A stretch of 64,000 nucleotides of DNA from Polyangium sp. 15x6 (GTDB taxonomy: Bacteria; Myxococcota_A; Polyangia; Polyangiales; Polyangiaceae): the NCBI RefSeq assembly GCF_029960785.1, contig NZ_JASBQE010000042.1, positions 1 through 64,000 of the forward strand. Direction: 5' to 3'. The notes below the pieces were generated by a model. That model did no database searches. It was given only the letters and a program-made list of their open reading frames with translations, and was not told the origin of the DNA. Position 1 is the stretch's first letter; each line of letters starts with the position of its first letter. Positions 48,731-57,145 of this stretch are shown piece by piece. Position numbers and translations under genes: made by a program.

Positions 48731-49933
48731 TCACGCGGCCCATCGTCGATCGACCATCGGGGCGACCTCCGCTTGCTCGTTCACCTTCGCGGCGCCGTGG
48801 ATCGGTTCGAGCCGCGTGCCCTCCCCGATACGCATCCGGTTGCCCCGCCAATCGACCGTGCGCCGGAGTCCCCCGACGACCCACGTCCACGTGGCCAGTA
48901 CATCCTTGAAGGGCACGAGGAAGGCACACCGCCACGACATACCCTCGCCACGCATTCGTGACCAGAGCGCCACATCCAGGGCCATCTTCAGCGCCAAGCC
49001 GAGCAGCGCGGCCCACGCGAGCGCGCCGCCGGCCACGAGGGAGAGCACCAAGAGGAGCGGGACGGGATTGAAGAGCGGCTCGATCAAATACGAGCCAAGG
49101 TGCACGCGCCTCCGCATCTGTGTCCAGCGGATGTGCCGACTCACGAACCGGTCGAGGCGCCAGCGCTCGTTCACGGTACGCACCGGCTCCGTGGACAAGG
49201 CGACACGAAAGCCCGCCTCCTGAAACGCTTTCCCGAGCAGATAGTCCTCGGCGAGCACGTCGCGCACCGAGGCAAACCCGCCCACCGCGGCGAGATCTCC
49301 GAGCCGCAGCAGCATCGATTTCCCGATGACGCACGCGTGCCCGAGGAACACGTTCGCCGAGAGCGTCGAGCGCACGATGAACGAGTTGAGGTGCAAGTTC
49401 TCGAGCGCGGCCCCGAGGCTCCCCTCCCCCGTGCCCACGATGACGCTCGTCACGAGGCCGACACGTGGGTCCGCGAGCTCGGCCGCCATCGCCCCGAGGT
49501 AGCCCGGCCCCACGCGCACGTTCGAATCCGAGATGAGGACGTGCTCGTGGCGCGCGCGGGCCGCCAGCGCTTCGAGGATGCTGACCTTGGGGTTCATGCC
49601 CGTCCGGCGCGGGCAATGGATGATCCTGAACGGCGCATGGGGAACACGCGCCATCACCTCGCGCGCCACGGCGAGCGCCGGATCCTCCGCGTCTTCCGCG
49701 CCGAGCAGGACTTCGTACGTCGGGTATTTTTGAGACGCGAAGGAGAGCAGGTTCTCCCTCAGCCCATCGTCCACGCCCTTCAGCGGTTTCAGGATCGTGA
49801 TGGGCGGCGTCGGACGTTCCCTGGATGGAGCTCGACCCAGAATCCGCAACGCGGCCCATTGCGAGGCCACGGTCATCCCGATCGACGAGAGGGCTCCCCC
49901 TGCGAGGAGCGCCACCAGCGTGCTCTTCATCAT
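48731..49933 (-). CDS. Ceramide glucosyltransferase-like glycosyltransferase (GT21)
   Basis: A 400-residue GT-A enzyme with an N-terminal membrane helix. Motifs of the ceramide glucosyltransferase/HpnI family are visible: PPITILKPLKGVDDGLREN, SDSNVRVGPGYL (DXD-like D2), VLAEDYLLGKAF (D3) and RHIRWTQMRRRV, the QXXRW equivalent. Two to three hydrophobic helices follow. It probably glycosylates a sphingolipid or hopanoid-type lipid, both found in myxobacteria. ATG 49933 has GAGG upstream. The gene is divergent from the phosphoesterase. Confidence 0.83.
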   Translation of the reverse strand: MMKSTLVALLAGGALSSIGMTVASQWAALRILGRAPSRERPTPPITILKPLKGVDDGLRENLLSFASQKYPTYEVLLGAEDAEDPALAVAREVMARVPHAPFRIIHCPRRTGMNPKVSILEALAARARHEHVLISDSNVRVGPGYLGAMAAELADPRVGLVTSVIVGTGEGSLGAALENLHLNSFIVRSTLSANVFLGHACVIGKSMLLRLGDLAAVGGFASVRDVLAEDYLLGKAFQEAGFRVALSTEPVRTVNERWRLDRFVSRHIRWTQMRRRVHLGSYLIEPLFNPVPLLLVLSLVAGGALAWAALLGLALKMALDVALWSRMRGEGMSWRCAFLVPFKDVLATWTWVVGGLRRTVDWRGNRMRIGEGTRLEPIHGAAKVNEQAEVAPMVDRRWAA

Positions 49934-50071
49934 TTCACCTCGGGAAGGCACGCTAGCGGTCGTTCGTCACATTCCGGTGTCTGCTCGTGTGACAATCGGC
50001 GACGGAGCTTTCGCCGAGGTTTTTCGTGGCCGTCGCAGGAATGTCAACTTGGTCGTGCATGCTCGCGCGCC

Positions 50072-50887
50072 ATGACGCGGATTGCTCATGTGACGGATCT
50101 GCATTTGCTGGAAGATCGCCACGACAGTCGCAGCGGTATGGAGCGGTGGAGGCTGCGTTATTTGACGTTCGGTCGCTCGCCGTGCGCGCGTCGGCGGCGC
50201 GAGCGCGCGCTGGAAGCGCTCGTACGCGCGCGCATGACGGACGCGGATCACGTGATCGTGACGGGGGATCTCACGGAGGACGGCGTCTCGGCGCAGTTCG
50301 AGGTGCTTTCGGAAGTGCTTGCCGAGAGCAAGCTCTCGCCGGAGCGGGTGACGCTCGTCCCCGGCAATCACGATCTCTACGACGACGGACGGGCCTTCGC
50401 GCGTGCCCTCGAAGGCCCGCTCCGCGCCTATGCAGCGACGAGCCGACGAGGCGCCATGACCGAGCTCCGGGATGCGCTGATCGTACCCGTATCGACCGCC
50501 GTGCCCTTGCCCGTGACACGATCGAGTGGCCTCCTCGAGCAGGACGCCATCGAGCGGCTCGGCAGGCTCGCGGAGGATCCTCATTTCACCTGGAAGGTGG
50601 TCCTCTCGGCGCAACATCATCCGCCGGGGCGGCACGCGATCGCGGCGTGGCACTGGATCGACGGATTGCAGGCGCACGAGGCGATGGACGCGCTGCTCGC
50701 GAGCTGCGAGCGGCTCTACGTGGCGCATGGGCATGCGCATCGATCGGAGAATCGATCGATCCATGCCGGCGCATCGCCGCGCGTTTTTGGTGCGGAGGCG
50801 GTGGTGGATGGGGAGACCACGGTGCGTCTGTATCGGGCGACGCACGGGCGGCTCTTGCCCGAGATGGATGTAGCGCTGGCGGCTTGA
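50072..50887 (+). CDS. Metallophosphoesterase (calcineurin-like)
   Basis: A 271-residue dinuclear metal phosphoesterase. Ligand motifs appear in order: DLH (residues 9-11, in HVTDLHLLE), GDLTEDG near 65, GNHD near 98, HHPPG near 190 and HGHAHR near 225. The family includes CpdA (cAMP phosphodiesterase) and lipid A-type pyrophosphatases (LpxH), so the substrate is open. It is shorter and more compact than GpdQ. The start gives the normal metal-loop position. It diverges from the glycosyltransferase by 138 bp and precedes the GlpQ gene. Confidence 0.85.
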   Translation: MTRIAHVTDLHLLEDRHDSRSGMERWRLRYLTFGRSPCARRRRERALEALVRARMTDADHVIVTGDLTEDGVSAQFEVLSEVLAESKLSPERVTLVPGNHDLYDDGRAFARALEGPLRAYAATSRRGAMTELRDALIVPVSTAVPLPVTRSSGLLEQDAIERLGRLAEDPHFTWKVVLSAQHHPPGRHAIAAWHWIDGLQAHEAMDALLASCERLYVAHGHAHRSENRSIHAGASPRVFGAEAVVDGETTVRLYRATHGRLLPEMDVALAA

Positions 50888-51024
50888 CGCCGCTCGGGCG
50901 CTCTCCGCGTCGCGCCCGCGAAGCCGCCGTGACTTCGGCGTGAAGTGCCTTGCCATCGTCCTCGCATCGCGAGACCATCGGCGCGGCGGCGCTCCGCCGC
51001 CTGCAATCCACGGCGAGGATTCTC

Positions 51025-52236
51025 ATGAAAACGAATTGTGTCGGAGCGAGGACGGCCGTCCTCGGCGTGCTCCTCTCGGCCTCCCTGATCGGCTGCGGCA
51101 ATGGGACGAGCAGCGGGCGTCCGGATACGACTCCGCCCGAGGTCTGGAAGACGTTGAACGGCGAGGCGCCGCTCGTCACCGGCCATCGCGGGGCTTCCGG
51201 GTACCTGCCCGAGCACACGCTCGCGAGCTACACGCTGGCGATCGAGCAAGGCGCCGATTTCATCGAGCCGGATCTCGTGGCCACGAAGGACGGCCACCTC
51301 GTCGCGCGCCACGAGCCCGAGATCTCGACGACGACCGACGTGGCGTCGAAGCCCGAGTTCGCGGACCGGAAGACGACGAAGACCGTCGACGGCGTCCCCG
51401 TCGAGGGGTTTTTCGCGAGCGATTTCACCCTGGCGGAGATCAAGCAGCTACGCGCGATCCAGCCGCGGAGCTACAGGCCGCAGGAGCACAATGGCAAGTA
51501 CGAGATCCCGACGTTCGAGGAAATCATCGCGCTCGCCAAGGAGAAGTCGGAGGAGACCGGGCGCGTGATCGGCATCTACCCGGAGACGAAGCACCCGACG
51601 TATCACACGGACCTCGGCCTGCCGCTCGAGGACAAACTCCTCGCGGCGCTCGAGCAGGCCGGGCTCACGGGCGAAGGCGCGAAGGTGATCATCCAGTCGT
51701 TCGAGGTCGGAAACCTCCAGTACCTGCGGCAAAAGACGTCGCTGCCGCTCGTGCAGCTCGTCGACGCGGACGGCGTCGCGCTCGACGGGAAAATCAAGCT
51801 CGCGCCGCCCCACGACAAACCGTACGATTTCGCGAAGGAGAACGACCCGCGTACGTTCGCCGACCTGCTCACGGACGAGGGGCTCACGTTCGTCGCGACA
51901 TACGCGGACGGCGTGTCGCCGTGGAAGCGGTACATCGTGTCCGTGGAGAGCGTCGACGCGGACGGCGACGGAGCGGCGGACGACGTCAATGGTGACGGGA
52001 GCGTGGACGACGCGGATCGAAAGTCGCTCGCGCCCACGGATCTCGTCGCGCGGGCGCACGCGAAAGGCCTGTTCGTCCACACGTGGACTTTCCGGAGCGA
52101 GGGAATGTTCCTCGCCGAGGACTACGCCGCGAGCCCGTCCGCCGAGTACGAGGTGTTCTACCGGCTCGGCATCGACGGGGTGTTCAGCGATTTTCCCGAC
52201 GATGCCGTGAAGGCGCGCGCCCGTTTGGGCCTTTGA
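51025..52236 (+). CDS. glpQ: Glycerophosphodiester phosphodiesterase lipoprotein (GlpQ-type)
   Basis: A 403-residue lipoprotein (LLSASLIGCG lipobox) with the GlpQ-type GDPD fold. Motifs are TGHRGASGYLPEHTLASY (catalytic His), FIEPDLVATKDGHLVARHE, GIYPETKHPTYH and a C-terminal FSDFPDDAVKAR. The enzyme releases glycerol-3-phosphate and alcohol from phospholipid headgroup diesters, and Ca2+ is the usual metal. An insertion near residue 310 (DADGDGAADDVNGDG) looks like a calcium-binding dockerin/thrombospondin loop. The gene starts 6 nt after a GAGG. It pairs with PhoX and the phosphoesterase as likely phosphate scavengers. Confidence 0.9.
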   Translation: MKTNCVGARTAVLGVLLSASLIGCGNGTSSGRPDTTPPEVWKTLNGEAPLVTGHRGASGYLPEHTLASYTLAIEQGADFIEPDLVATKDGHLVARHEPEISTTTDVASKPEFADRKTTKTVDGVPVEGFFASDFTLAEIKQLRAIQPRSYRPQEHNGKYEIPTFEEIIALAKEKSEETGRVIGIYPETKHPTYHTDLGLPLEDKLLAALEQAGLTGEGAKVIIQSFEVGNLQYLRQKTSLPLVQLVDADGVALDGKIKLAPPHDKPYDFAKENDPRTFADLLTDEGLTFVATYADGVSPWKRYIVSVESVDADGDGAADDVNGDGSVDDADRKSLAPTDLVARAHAKGLFVHTWTFRSEGMFLAEDYAASPSAEYEVFYRLGIDGVFSDFPDDAVKARARLGL

Positions 52237-52310
52237 GAACGCCTACCACCGGGATAGGATGGCGCCGGGGGGAACGAAGGGGGCGCCACGCGGCATCCCG
52301 GGGGAGTCAC

Positions 52311-52826
52311 ATGAACAAGTACGAGGGGGAATACCGGGGCGCTGCTCTGCAGTCGCTCCTTCTTGCGCTCGGCCATTCGGAGGCGCTCGTCGAGAAGATC
52401 CTGAAAAGCTGCGGCGTCGATCGCATCGATCCCGAGCGCTGGTACGATCTTCATTGGGGCTGCAACGTCGTCTACGGCGAGGTCGCCGCGCGGATCGGGC
52501 CGAGCGCCATCCTCGCGGTCGGCAAGAAGATGATCGAGGCGGCCGTGTTCCCGCCGGGCCTCGACGACGTCCGCAGCATGCTGTCGGGGCTCGACGCGGC
52601 TTACCGCCTGAATGCGCGCGGGCCGAGCATCGGCGGGATCACGTGCACGTTCGATGAAGATCGCAGCGCCACGCTCGACTGGACGGCGCCGGGGCCCTGC
52701 GCGCTCAACATCGGCATCATCCAGGGCTGCTGCAGCCGCGTCGGCGCGCGTCCCCTCGTCGAGCACGGCCCGACCGGGTGCATGGAGCACGGCGCGCCCT
52801 CCTGCATTTACCGCGTGAGCTGGTGA
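52311..52826 (+). CDS. V4R/HNOB-like small protein
   Basis: A 171-residue cytosolic protein with an alpha-rich N-terminal half (GAALQSLLLALGHSEALVEK) and a beta-rich C-terminal half ending CMEHGAPSCIYRVSW. This last pattern of Cys, Gly and Cys then aromatic strand recalls the 4-vinyl-reductase (V4R) and heme-NO-binding families, which bind small hydrophobic ligands or heme. No heme His is certain. The GGGGGAG upstream supports ATG 52311. The next gene starts 18 bp after the stop, so the pair forms an operon with the STAS protein. Confidence 0.62.
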   Translation: MNKYEGEYRGAALQSLLLALGHSEALVEKILKSCGVDRIDPERWYDLHWGCNVVYGEVAARIGPSAILAVGKKMIEAAVFPPGLDDVRSMLSGLDAAYRLNARGPSIGGITCTFDEDRSATLDWTAPGPCALNIGIIQGCCSRVGARPLVEHGPTGCMEHGAPSCIYRVSW

Positions 52827-52844
52827 TCGATCGGAGGGACCACG

Positions 52845-53732
52845 ATGAGCGCCACCCTGCTCGCACGGCTCGATCACTCGGCCGACGCGCTCACGCAGGA
52901 TCTGTCGTCGCGCCTCCTCTCGCGCGCCGGCACGATCTTCCGGGCCATCGGGCCGGACGCGACGCGCGACGCCGTGTCGCGCCTCCTCTCGGCCCTCCGC
53001 AAGGACCTCGCGGCCGAGGGCGACGGGGAGGGCCGCGACGTCCTCGCGAGCTTGATCGAGGACCTCACTCCGAAAGGGCTCGGACATTACGATCTGCGCC
53101 TGCTCACGACGTCGCTGCGCAGCGCCCTGCTCGCGGCGACGGCCGATACACCCGACGTGGATGCGGGAGGCAGGGGCCTCGTCGAATCATGGCTGTTCCA
53201 GATCGCGCTCTCCGGCCCGATGTATCTCCTGGTCCAGCGCGAGCGAATGTTCCAGGAGCGCACCGTCGAGATCGAGGTGCGGCAAATGAAGGCGCAGCTC
53301 GACGAGCTCCAGGCGGCCTACGCGGACAAGACGCGGCTGCTCGAGCAGATCCGTCAAGCCTCGACGCCCATCGCGACGGTCCACGAGGGGATCCTCGTCG
53401 TGCCGCTCGTCGGGATCCTCGACGAGAATCGCGCGCAGACGCTCACCGAGAAGCTCCTCGATAGCATCGTCGCTGCGCAGGCCCGGGTGGTGATCGTCGA
53501 TGTCTCGGGCGTCGGGGTATTCGACGCGGCGACGGCAGGGCACGTGCTCGATACGGCAAAGGCCACGAGGCTGCTCGGCGCCGAGCTCGTCCTCGTCGGG
53601 CTCTCGCCCGCGGTCGCCCGGACCGTCCTCGAGCTCGGCGTGGATCTTTCGGGTTTGTCGACGCAGAGCAGCCTCGCAGCCGGGCTCGCGCGCGCGCTCG
53701 GGAAGCTCGGCTTGCGAATCGCGCGCCGCTAG
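52845..53732 (+). CDS. RsbR-like STAS-domain protein
   Basis: A 295-residue protein. The N-terminal 140 residues form a helical sensor-like module, followed by a helical hairpin (VEIEVRQMKAQLDELQAAYA) and a C-terminal STAS domain from about 185 (VHEGILVVPLVGILDENRAQ, VIVDVSGVGVFDAATAG). The Ser in VSGVGVFD aligns with the Thr phosphorylated in RsbR stressosome subunits. It should be a partner in a kinase/phosphatase switch, though no kinase is adjacent. The stop overlaps the P450 stop by 2 bp through a CTAG. Confidence 0.82.
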   Translation: MSATLLARLDHSADALTQDLSSRLLSRAGTIFRAIGPDATRDAVSRLLSALRKDLAAEGDGEGRDVLASLIEDLTPKGLGHYDLRLLTTSLRSALLAATADTPDVDAGGRGLVESWLFQIALSGPMYLLVQRERMFQERTVEIEVRQMKAQLDELQAAYADKTRLLEQIRQASTPIATVHEGILVVPLVGILDENRAQTLTEKLLDSIVAAQARVVIVDVSGVGVFDAATAGHVLDTAKATRLLGAELVLVGLSPAVARTVLELGVDLSGLSTQSSLAAGLARALGKLGLRIARR

Positions 53733-55096
53733 AAGAGCACCGGCAGCTCCCGGAACCCGCGGAGCCCCGCGGCGCCGCCCCAGCGCAGCGTCTCGGCCGG
53801 CACGGCGAGACGAAGATCGGGGAAGCGTCGGAACAACGTCTCGAAGGCGATCTGCCCCTCGATGCGCGCGAGCGGCGCTCCGAGGCAGAGGTGAATCCCT
53901 TTGCCGAAGGCGATGTGGCGGTGGGCGTCCGGGCGCGAAATGTCGTACGTCTCGGGATTCTCGAATTGCGCGGGATCTCGATTGGCCGAGCCGAGGCCGA
54001 GCATCACCTGCCCTCCCTTCGGGATCGACACCCCGGCGATCTCCATGTCCTCCTTGGCGGTGCGCACGGCGCCCAGGTAATCGACCGGCCCCCAGTAGCG
54101 GAGCGTCTCCTCGACGACGCCTTTGGCGAGGCCCGCCGGATCCGCCTTGAAGCGCGCATGCTGTTCGGGGTGGGTCAAGAGCGCGACGACCCCGTTGCCG
54201 ATGAGGTTCACCGTCGTCACGTGCCCGGCCAAATAGAGCAGGAACACCATCGACAGCAGCTCTTTGTCGTTGAGCTTGTCGCCGTCCTCCTGGGCCTGGA
54301 TCATCTGGCTTATCATGTCGTCCGCCGGCGCGCGCCGCTTCCGCTCGAACAGTTCGACGAGGTAGTGGCTGAACTGCACGAGCATCTTGCGGGTCTCTTG
54401 CATGACCGCGGGGTCGCGGTTCTCGATGCGGAGCTCCCCGAGGAGCTGGACTCGGTCGCGATCCTCCTCCGGGATACCGAGCATGTCGCTGATCACCGTC
54501 ACCGGCAGCGGGAACGCGAATGCCTTGACCAGATCCATCCGCCGATCCGGCGCCGATTCGCCGCGCGCGGCGGCATCTCGCTCGGCCTTGTCGAGCAGAT
54601 CGTCGGTGAGGCGCTGGATGCGCGGCCTGAGCGCCTCCATCACGCGGGCATTGAAGCTCGGCTGGACCAGCTTGCGCAGCCGCGTGTGGTCGGGCGGATC
54701 GAGCATGAGGAGCGAGTAAACGATCGGCCGGAGCTCCTCCGGCACCGGCGGCATGTGCGCCCGCTGCTCCGGCGTCATCCGCGCGTAGGGGTCGGAGGCG
54801 AGGCGATCGTCGAGCAGCGCGCCCGCCGCCTCTTGGTAATGGCTCACGAAGAGCACGTCGCCGACCGGGCGATGGCCCGAAGCGACGCTCTTGCGCTCTT
54901 CTTCGTCTCTGGGGAAGGGGTAATGCTGGGCGCGCACGACGGGCCCTTTTGCCCGCGCCTCGGCGTAGATCTCGGGGGATCGGGCGAGGAATTCGGGATC
55001 GGATCGGTCGAGCACCACGGACTCCAGCACGGGCAGTTCCTTCGTGCCCTCTTTGCCCGCGTGCTCTGCGCGCGTTTCGTTCGATGACGTGGTCAT
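53729..55096 (-). CDS. Cytochrome P450
   Basis: A 455-residue soluble bacterial P450. The I helix has AGHVTTVN, the K helix EETLRYWG (ExxR), and the heme loop FGKGIHLCLG holds the axial Cys. Family layout and length suit a secondary-metabolite or xenobiotic hydroxylase. No ferredoxin partner is adjacent. ATG 55096 has GAGAGG upstream. The gene follows the TetR stop by 14 bp and is in one operon with it, under the divergent operator, so the regulator's ligand is likely a P450 substrate or inducer of both arms. Confidence 0.92.
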   Translation of the reverse strand: MTTSSNETRAEHAGKEGTKELPVLESVVLDRSDPEFLARSPEIYAEARAKGPVVRAQHYPFPRDEEERKSVASGHRPVGDVLFVSHYQEAAGALLDDRLASDPYARMTPEQRAHMPPVPEELRPIVYSLLMLDPPDHTRLRKLVQPSFNARVMEALRPRIQRLTDDLLDKAERDAAARGESAPDRRMDLVKAFAFPLPVTVISDMLGIPEEDRDRVQLLGELRIENRDPAVMQETRKMLVQFSHYLVELFERKRRAPADDMISQMIQAQEDGDKLNDKELLSMVFLLYLAGHVTTVNLIGNGVVALLTHPEQHARFKADPAGLAKGVVEETLRYWGPVDYLGAVRTAKEDMEIAGVSIPKGGQVMLGLGSANRDPAQFENPETYDISRPDAHRHIAFGKGIHLCLGAPLARIEGQIAFETLFRRFPDLRLAVPAETLRWGGAAGLRGFRELPVLF

Positions 55097-55110
55097 GTCG
55101 TCCTCTCTGG

Positions 55111-55764
55111 CTACTTCTGCTGCTGTGGATCCTTCGGCAGGCGCGCCGCACCTGCGCAGGCGCCCGCGAGCACGGTGTCGATGGCCGCGACGGCGTAGTC
55201 CTCGCTGACGTCCTCGCCGCGCTGGATGAGGCGCGAATAGATCCCCCCGAAGATCAGGTCGAGGATGAGCTCCATGTGCACGTCCGCAGGCAATTCGCCG
55301 CGCGCGATGCCGCGCTCGAGCAAGGCCGTATTGCGCTGCCGACGCCGGTCGCGCAGGATCCTCGAGAGGGCCTCGACCTCCGGATCCGCGCGCTCCATTT
55401 GCATCATCCGCACGATGCCCCGGCCCGTGGGCGTCTGGCACGTCCGCACGGTCCTCATCACCACGGTCAGGAGATCCCCGCGCAGCGTGCCCGTATCGAG
55501 CTGCTCCTCCTCGTCATGGGCGGCGCGCAGGGACGCCGCGACGAGCTCCGCCTTCGTCGGCCAGCGCCGGTAGATCGTCGTCTTGTTCACCCCCGAGCGC
55601 GCCGCGACATCCTCGATGCGCAGCGCGCCGTAGCCCACGCGCCCGAGCTCCTCGTGCGTCGCGGAGAGCACGGCCGCGACCACGCGCTCCGCGCGTCCAC
55701 GGACGCGTGTGCCTTCGGTGCGGCGGGTTCGTTGAACGGGCGGGGGGGTGCTGTCGTGACGCAT
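55111..55764 (-). CDS. TetR-family repressor of the P450/efflux divergon
   Basis: A 217-residue TetR regulator with Arg-rich N-terminal tail (RTRRTEGTRVRGRAERVV) and HTH at about 35-75 (GYGALRIEDVAARSGVNKTTIYRRW). The C-terminal ligand domain shows ERADPEVEALSRILRDRRRQ and the TetR_C helices. The frame to 55824 adds non-conserved residues, so ATG 55764 was chosen. It lies between its own operator and the P450 gene, fitting an autoregulated repressor that controls the P450 and the divergent pump. Confidence 0.88.
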   Translation of the reverse strand: MRHDSTPPPVQRTRRTEGTRVRGRAERVVAAVLSATHEELGRVGYGALRIEDVAARSGVNKTTIYRRWPTKAELVAASLRAAHDEEEQLDTGTLRGDLLTVVMRTVRTCQTPTGRGIVRMMQMERADPEVEALSRILRDRRRQRNTALLERGIARGELPADVHMELILDLIFGGIYSRLIQRGEDVSEDYAVAAIDTVLAGACAGAARLPKDPQQQK

Positions 55765-55819
55765 AGGCTCCAGTCTACCGAACGGTTCCTCCGGAATTTT
55801 CGCGCTGCTTCGCCTCAAA

Positions 55820-55877
55820 GGCAACTTGTTGTTGCCAATGTACCCCGCGGCGGGTACTATGGCAACAACAAGTTGCC
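55820..55877. promoter_or_regulatory. Symmetric divergent promoter-operator of the TetR-P450 and pump operons
   Basis: GGCAACttgttGTTGCC (55820-55836) and GGCAACaacaaGTTGCC (55861-55877) are two 17-bp palindromes that are also inverted repeats of each other. A third dyad (GTACCC / GGGTAC, 55840-55857) shares their centre at 55848.5. TTGCCA (55832-55837) and TACTAT (55855-55860) with a 17-bp spacer form a + strand promoter. The - strand carries TTGCCA and TACATT with the same spacing. Repressor on either site would cover a -35, so both promoters are shut off together. Confidence 0.82.
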
Positions 55878-55890
55878 TTGAGGGTCACGC

Positions 55891-57135
55891 ATGAGCACTG
55901 CGACATCCCCTTCCGACGTCGTTCCCCAGGCCCCTGCCGTGCAGGGGACCGCTGCCGCGGGCGCCTCCGCGAAGCCGAAAAACAAGGGGCGCGCGCTCCT
56001 GTTCGTCCTGCTGCTCGTCGCCGTCGTGGGCGGCGGGGGGTACTGGTGGACGCACCGCACCCTGGAGAGCACGGACAACGCGCAGGTGGACGGCGAGGTG
56101 ATCGCGGTCCCGGCGCGCACGGGCGGGACGATCGCAGAGGTGCTCTTCACCGAGAACCAAGAGGTCAAGGCGGGCGATACGCTGGCCGTGCTCGACGACG
56201 AGAGCGCCAAGGCGAAGCTCGCGCAAGCCGAGGCAAACGTGGAGGCCGCCGAGGCGGCGGCGGAGGCGGCCGAGGCGGACGCGCGCGTGGCCGAGATCAA
56301 CGCGCTCGGCAACAAGTCGGTCGCGGAGGCGTCGCTGCAGACGGCGCAGGGCGGCGTGGTGTCCGCGGCCGATCAGCGCAAGGAGGCCGAGGCTTCGGTC
56401 AAGTCCGCGGAGACGGCCTTCAAGCAAGCCGAGGCCGATCGCAACCGCAACCGCAAGCTGCTCGAGCAGGGCGCACTTCCGCAGGCCTCGTTCGATCAAT
56501 CGGAGACGAGCTTCGCCGTGGCGCAGGCGAACCTGGAGGCAGCGAAGGCACGGCTCGCGACGCTGCGGGCAAACATTGCCGTGGCGCAGAGCCGCACGAC
56601 GGAAGCCTCGGCGAAGCTCAAGCAATCGAGCAACGTGGACGCGCTCGTGGCGCAAGCGCAGGCGCGGGCCAAGACGGCGCGGGCCCAGGTCGCCATCGCC
56701 AAGGCGGCGCGTGATCTGGCGAAGCTCGAGCTCTCGTACACGCGCATCGTGGCGCCCGCGGACGGCGTGGCGTCGAAGAAGACGATCGCCGTCGGGCAGC
56801 AGGTCGCGGCGGGACAGGCCATCGCGCAGCTCGTGACGCCGCTCCTGTGGATCACGGCGAACTTCAAGGAGACCCAGGTCGCGAAGATGCACCCGGGCCA
56901 GCCCGCGCGGATGGTGGTCGACGCGCTGCCCGGCGTCACGCTGCACGGCGAGCTCGAGAGTTTGTCCGGCGCGACCGGCTCGCGCTTCACGCTGCTGCCG
57001 CCGGACAACGCGAGCGGCAACTACACGAAGGTGGTGCAGCGCGTGCCGGTGCGCGTGAAGCTGCGTGACGTGCCGCAGGGCCTCGTGCTCCGGCCGGGCA
57101 TGAGCGTCGAGCTGTCCATCGATACCCGCGGATAG
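55891..57135 (+). CDS. HlyD/EmrA-family membrane fusion protein
   Basis: A 414-residue adaptor of an RND/MFS-type export system. It has one N-terminal membrane helix (LLFVLLLVAVVGGGGYWW), a lipoyl-like half (STDNAQVDGEVIAVPARTGG, VLDDESAKAKLAQAEANVEA), a long coiled coil with Ala/Glu-rich heptads (130-280), the second lipoyl half (YTRIVAPADGVASKKTIAVG), and a barrel (MHPGQPARMVVDALPG). GAGGG lies 6 nt upstream, right beside the operator. It should link EmrB to an outer-membrane channel not encoded here. Confidence 0.93.
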   Translation: MSTATSPSDVVPQAPAVQGTAAAGASAKPKNKGRALLFVLLLVAVVGGGGYWWTHRTLESTDNAQVDGEVIAVPARTGGTIAEVLFTENQEVKAGDTLAVLDDESAKAKLAQAEANVEAAEAAAEAAEADARVAEINALGNKSVAEASLQTAQGGVVSAADQRKEAEASVKSAETAFKQAEADRNRNRKLLEQGALPQASFDQSETSFAVAQANLEAAKARLATLRANIAVAQSRTTEASAKLKQSSNVDALVAQAQARAKTARAQVAIAKAARDLAKLELSYTRIVAPADGVASKKTIAVGQQVAAGQAIAQLVTPLLWITANFKETQVAKMHPGQPARMVVDALPGVTLHGELESLSGATGSRFTLLPPDNASGNYTKVVQRVPVRVKLRDVPQGLVLRPGMSVELSIDTRG

Positions 57136-57145
57136 GAGGTTCGTC

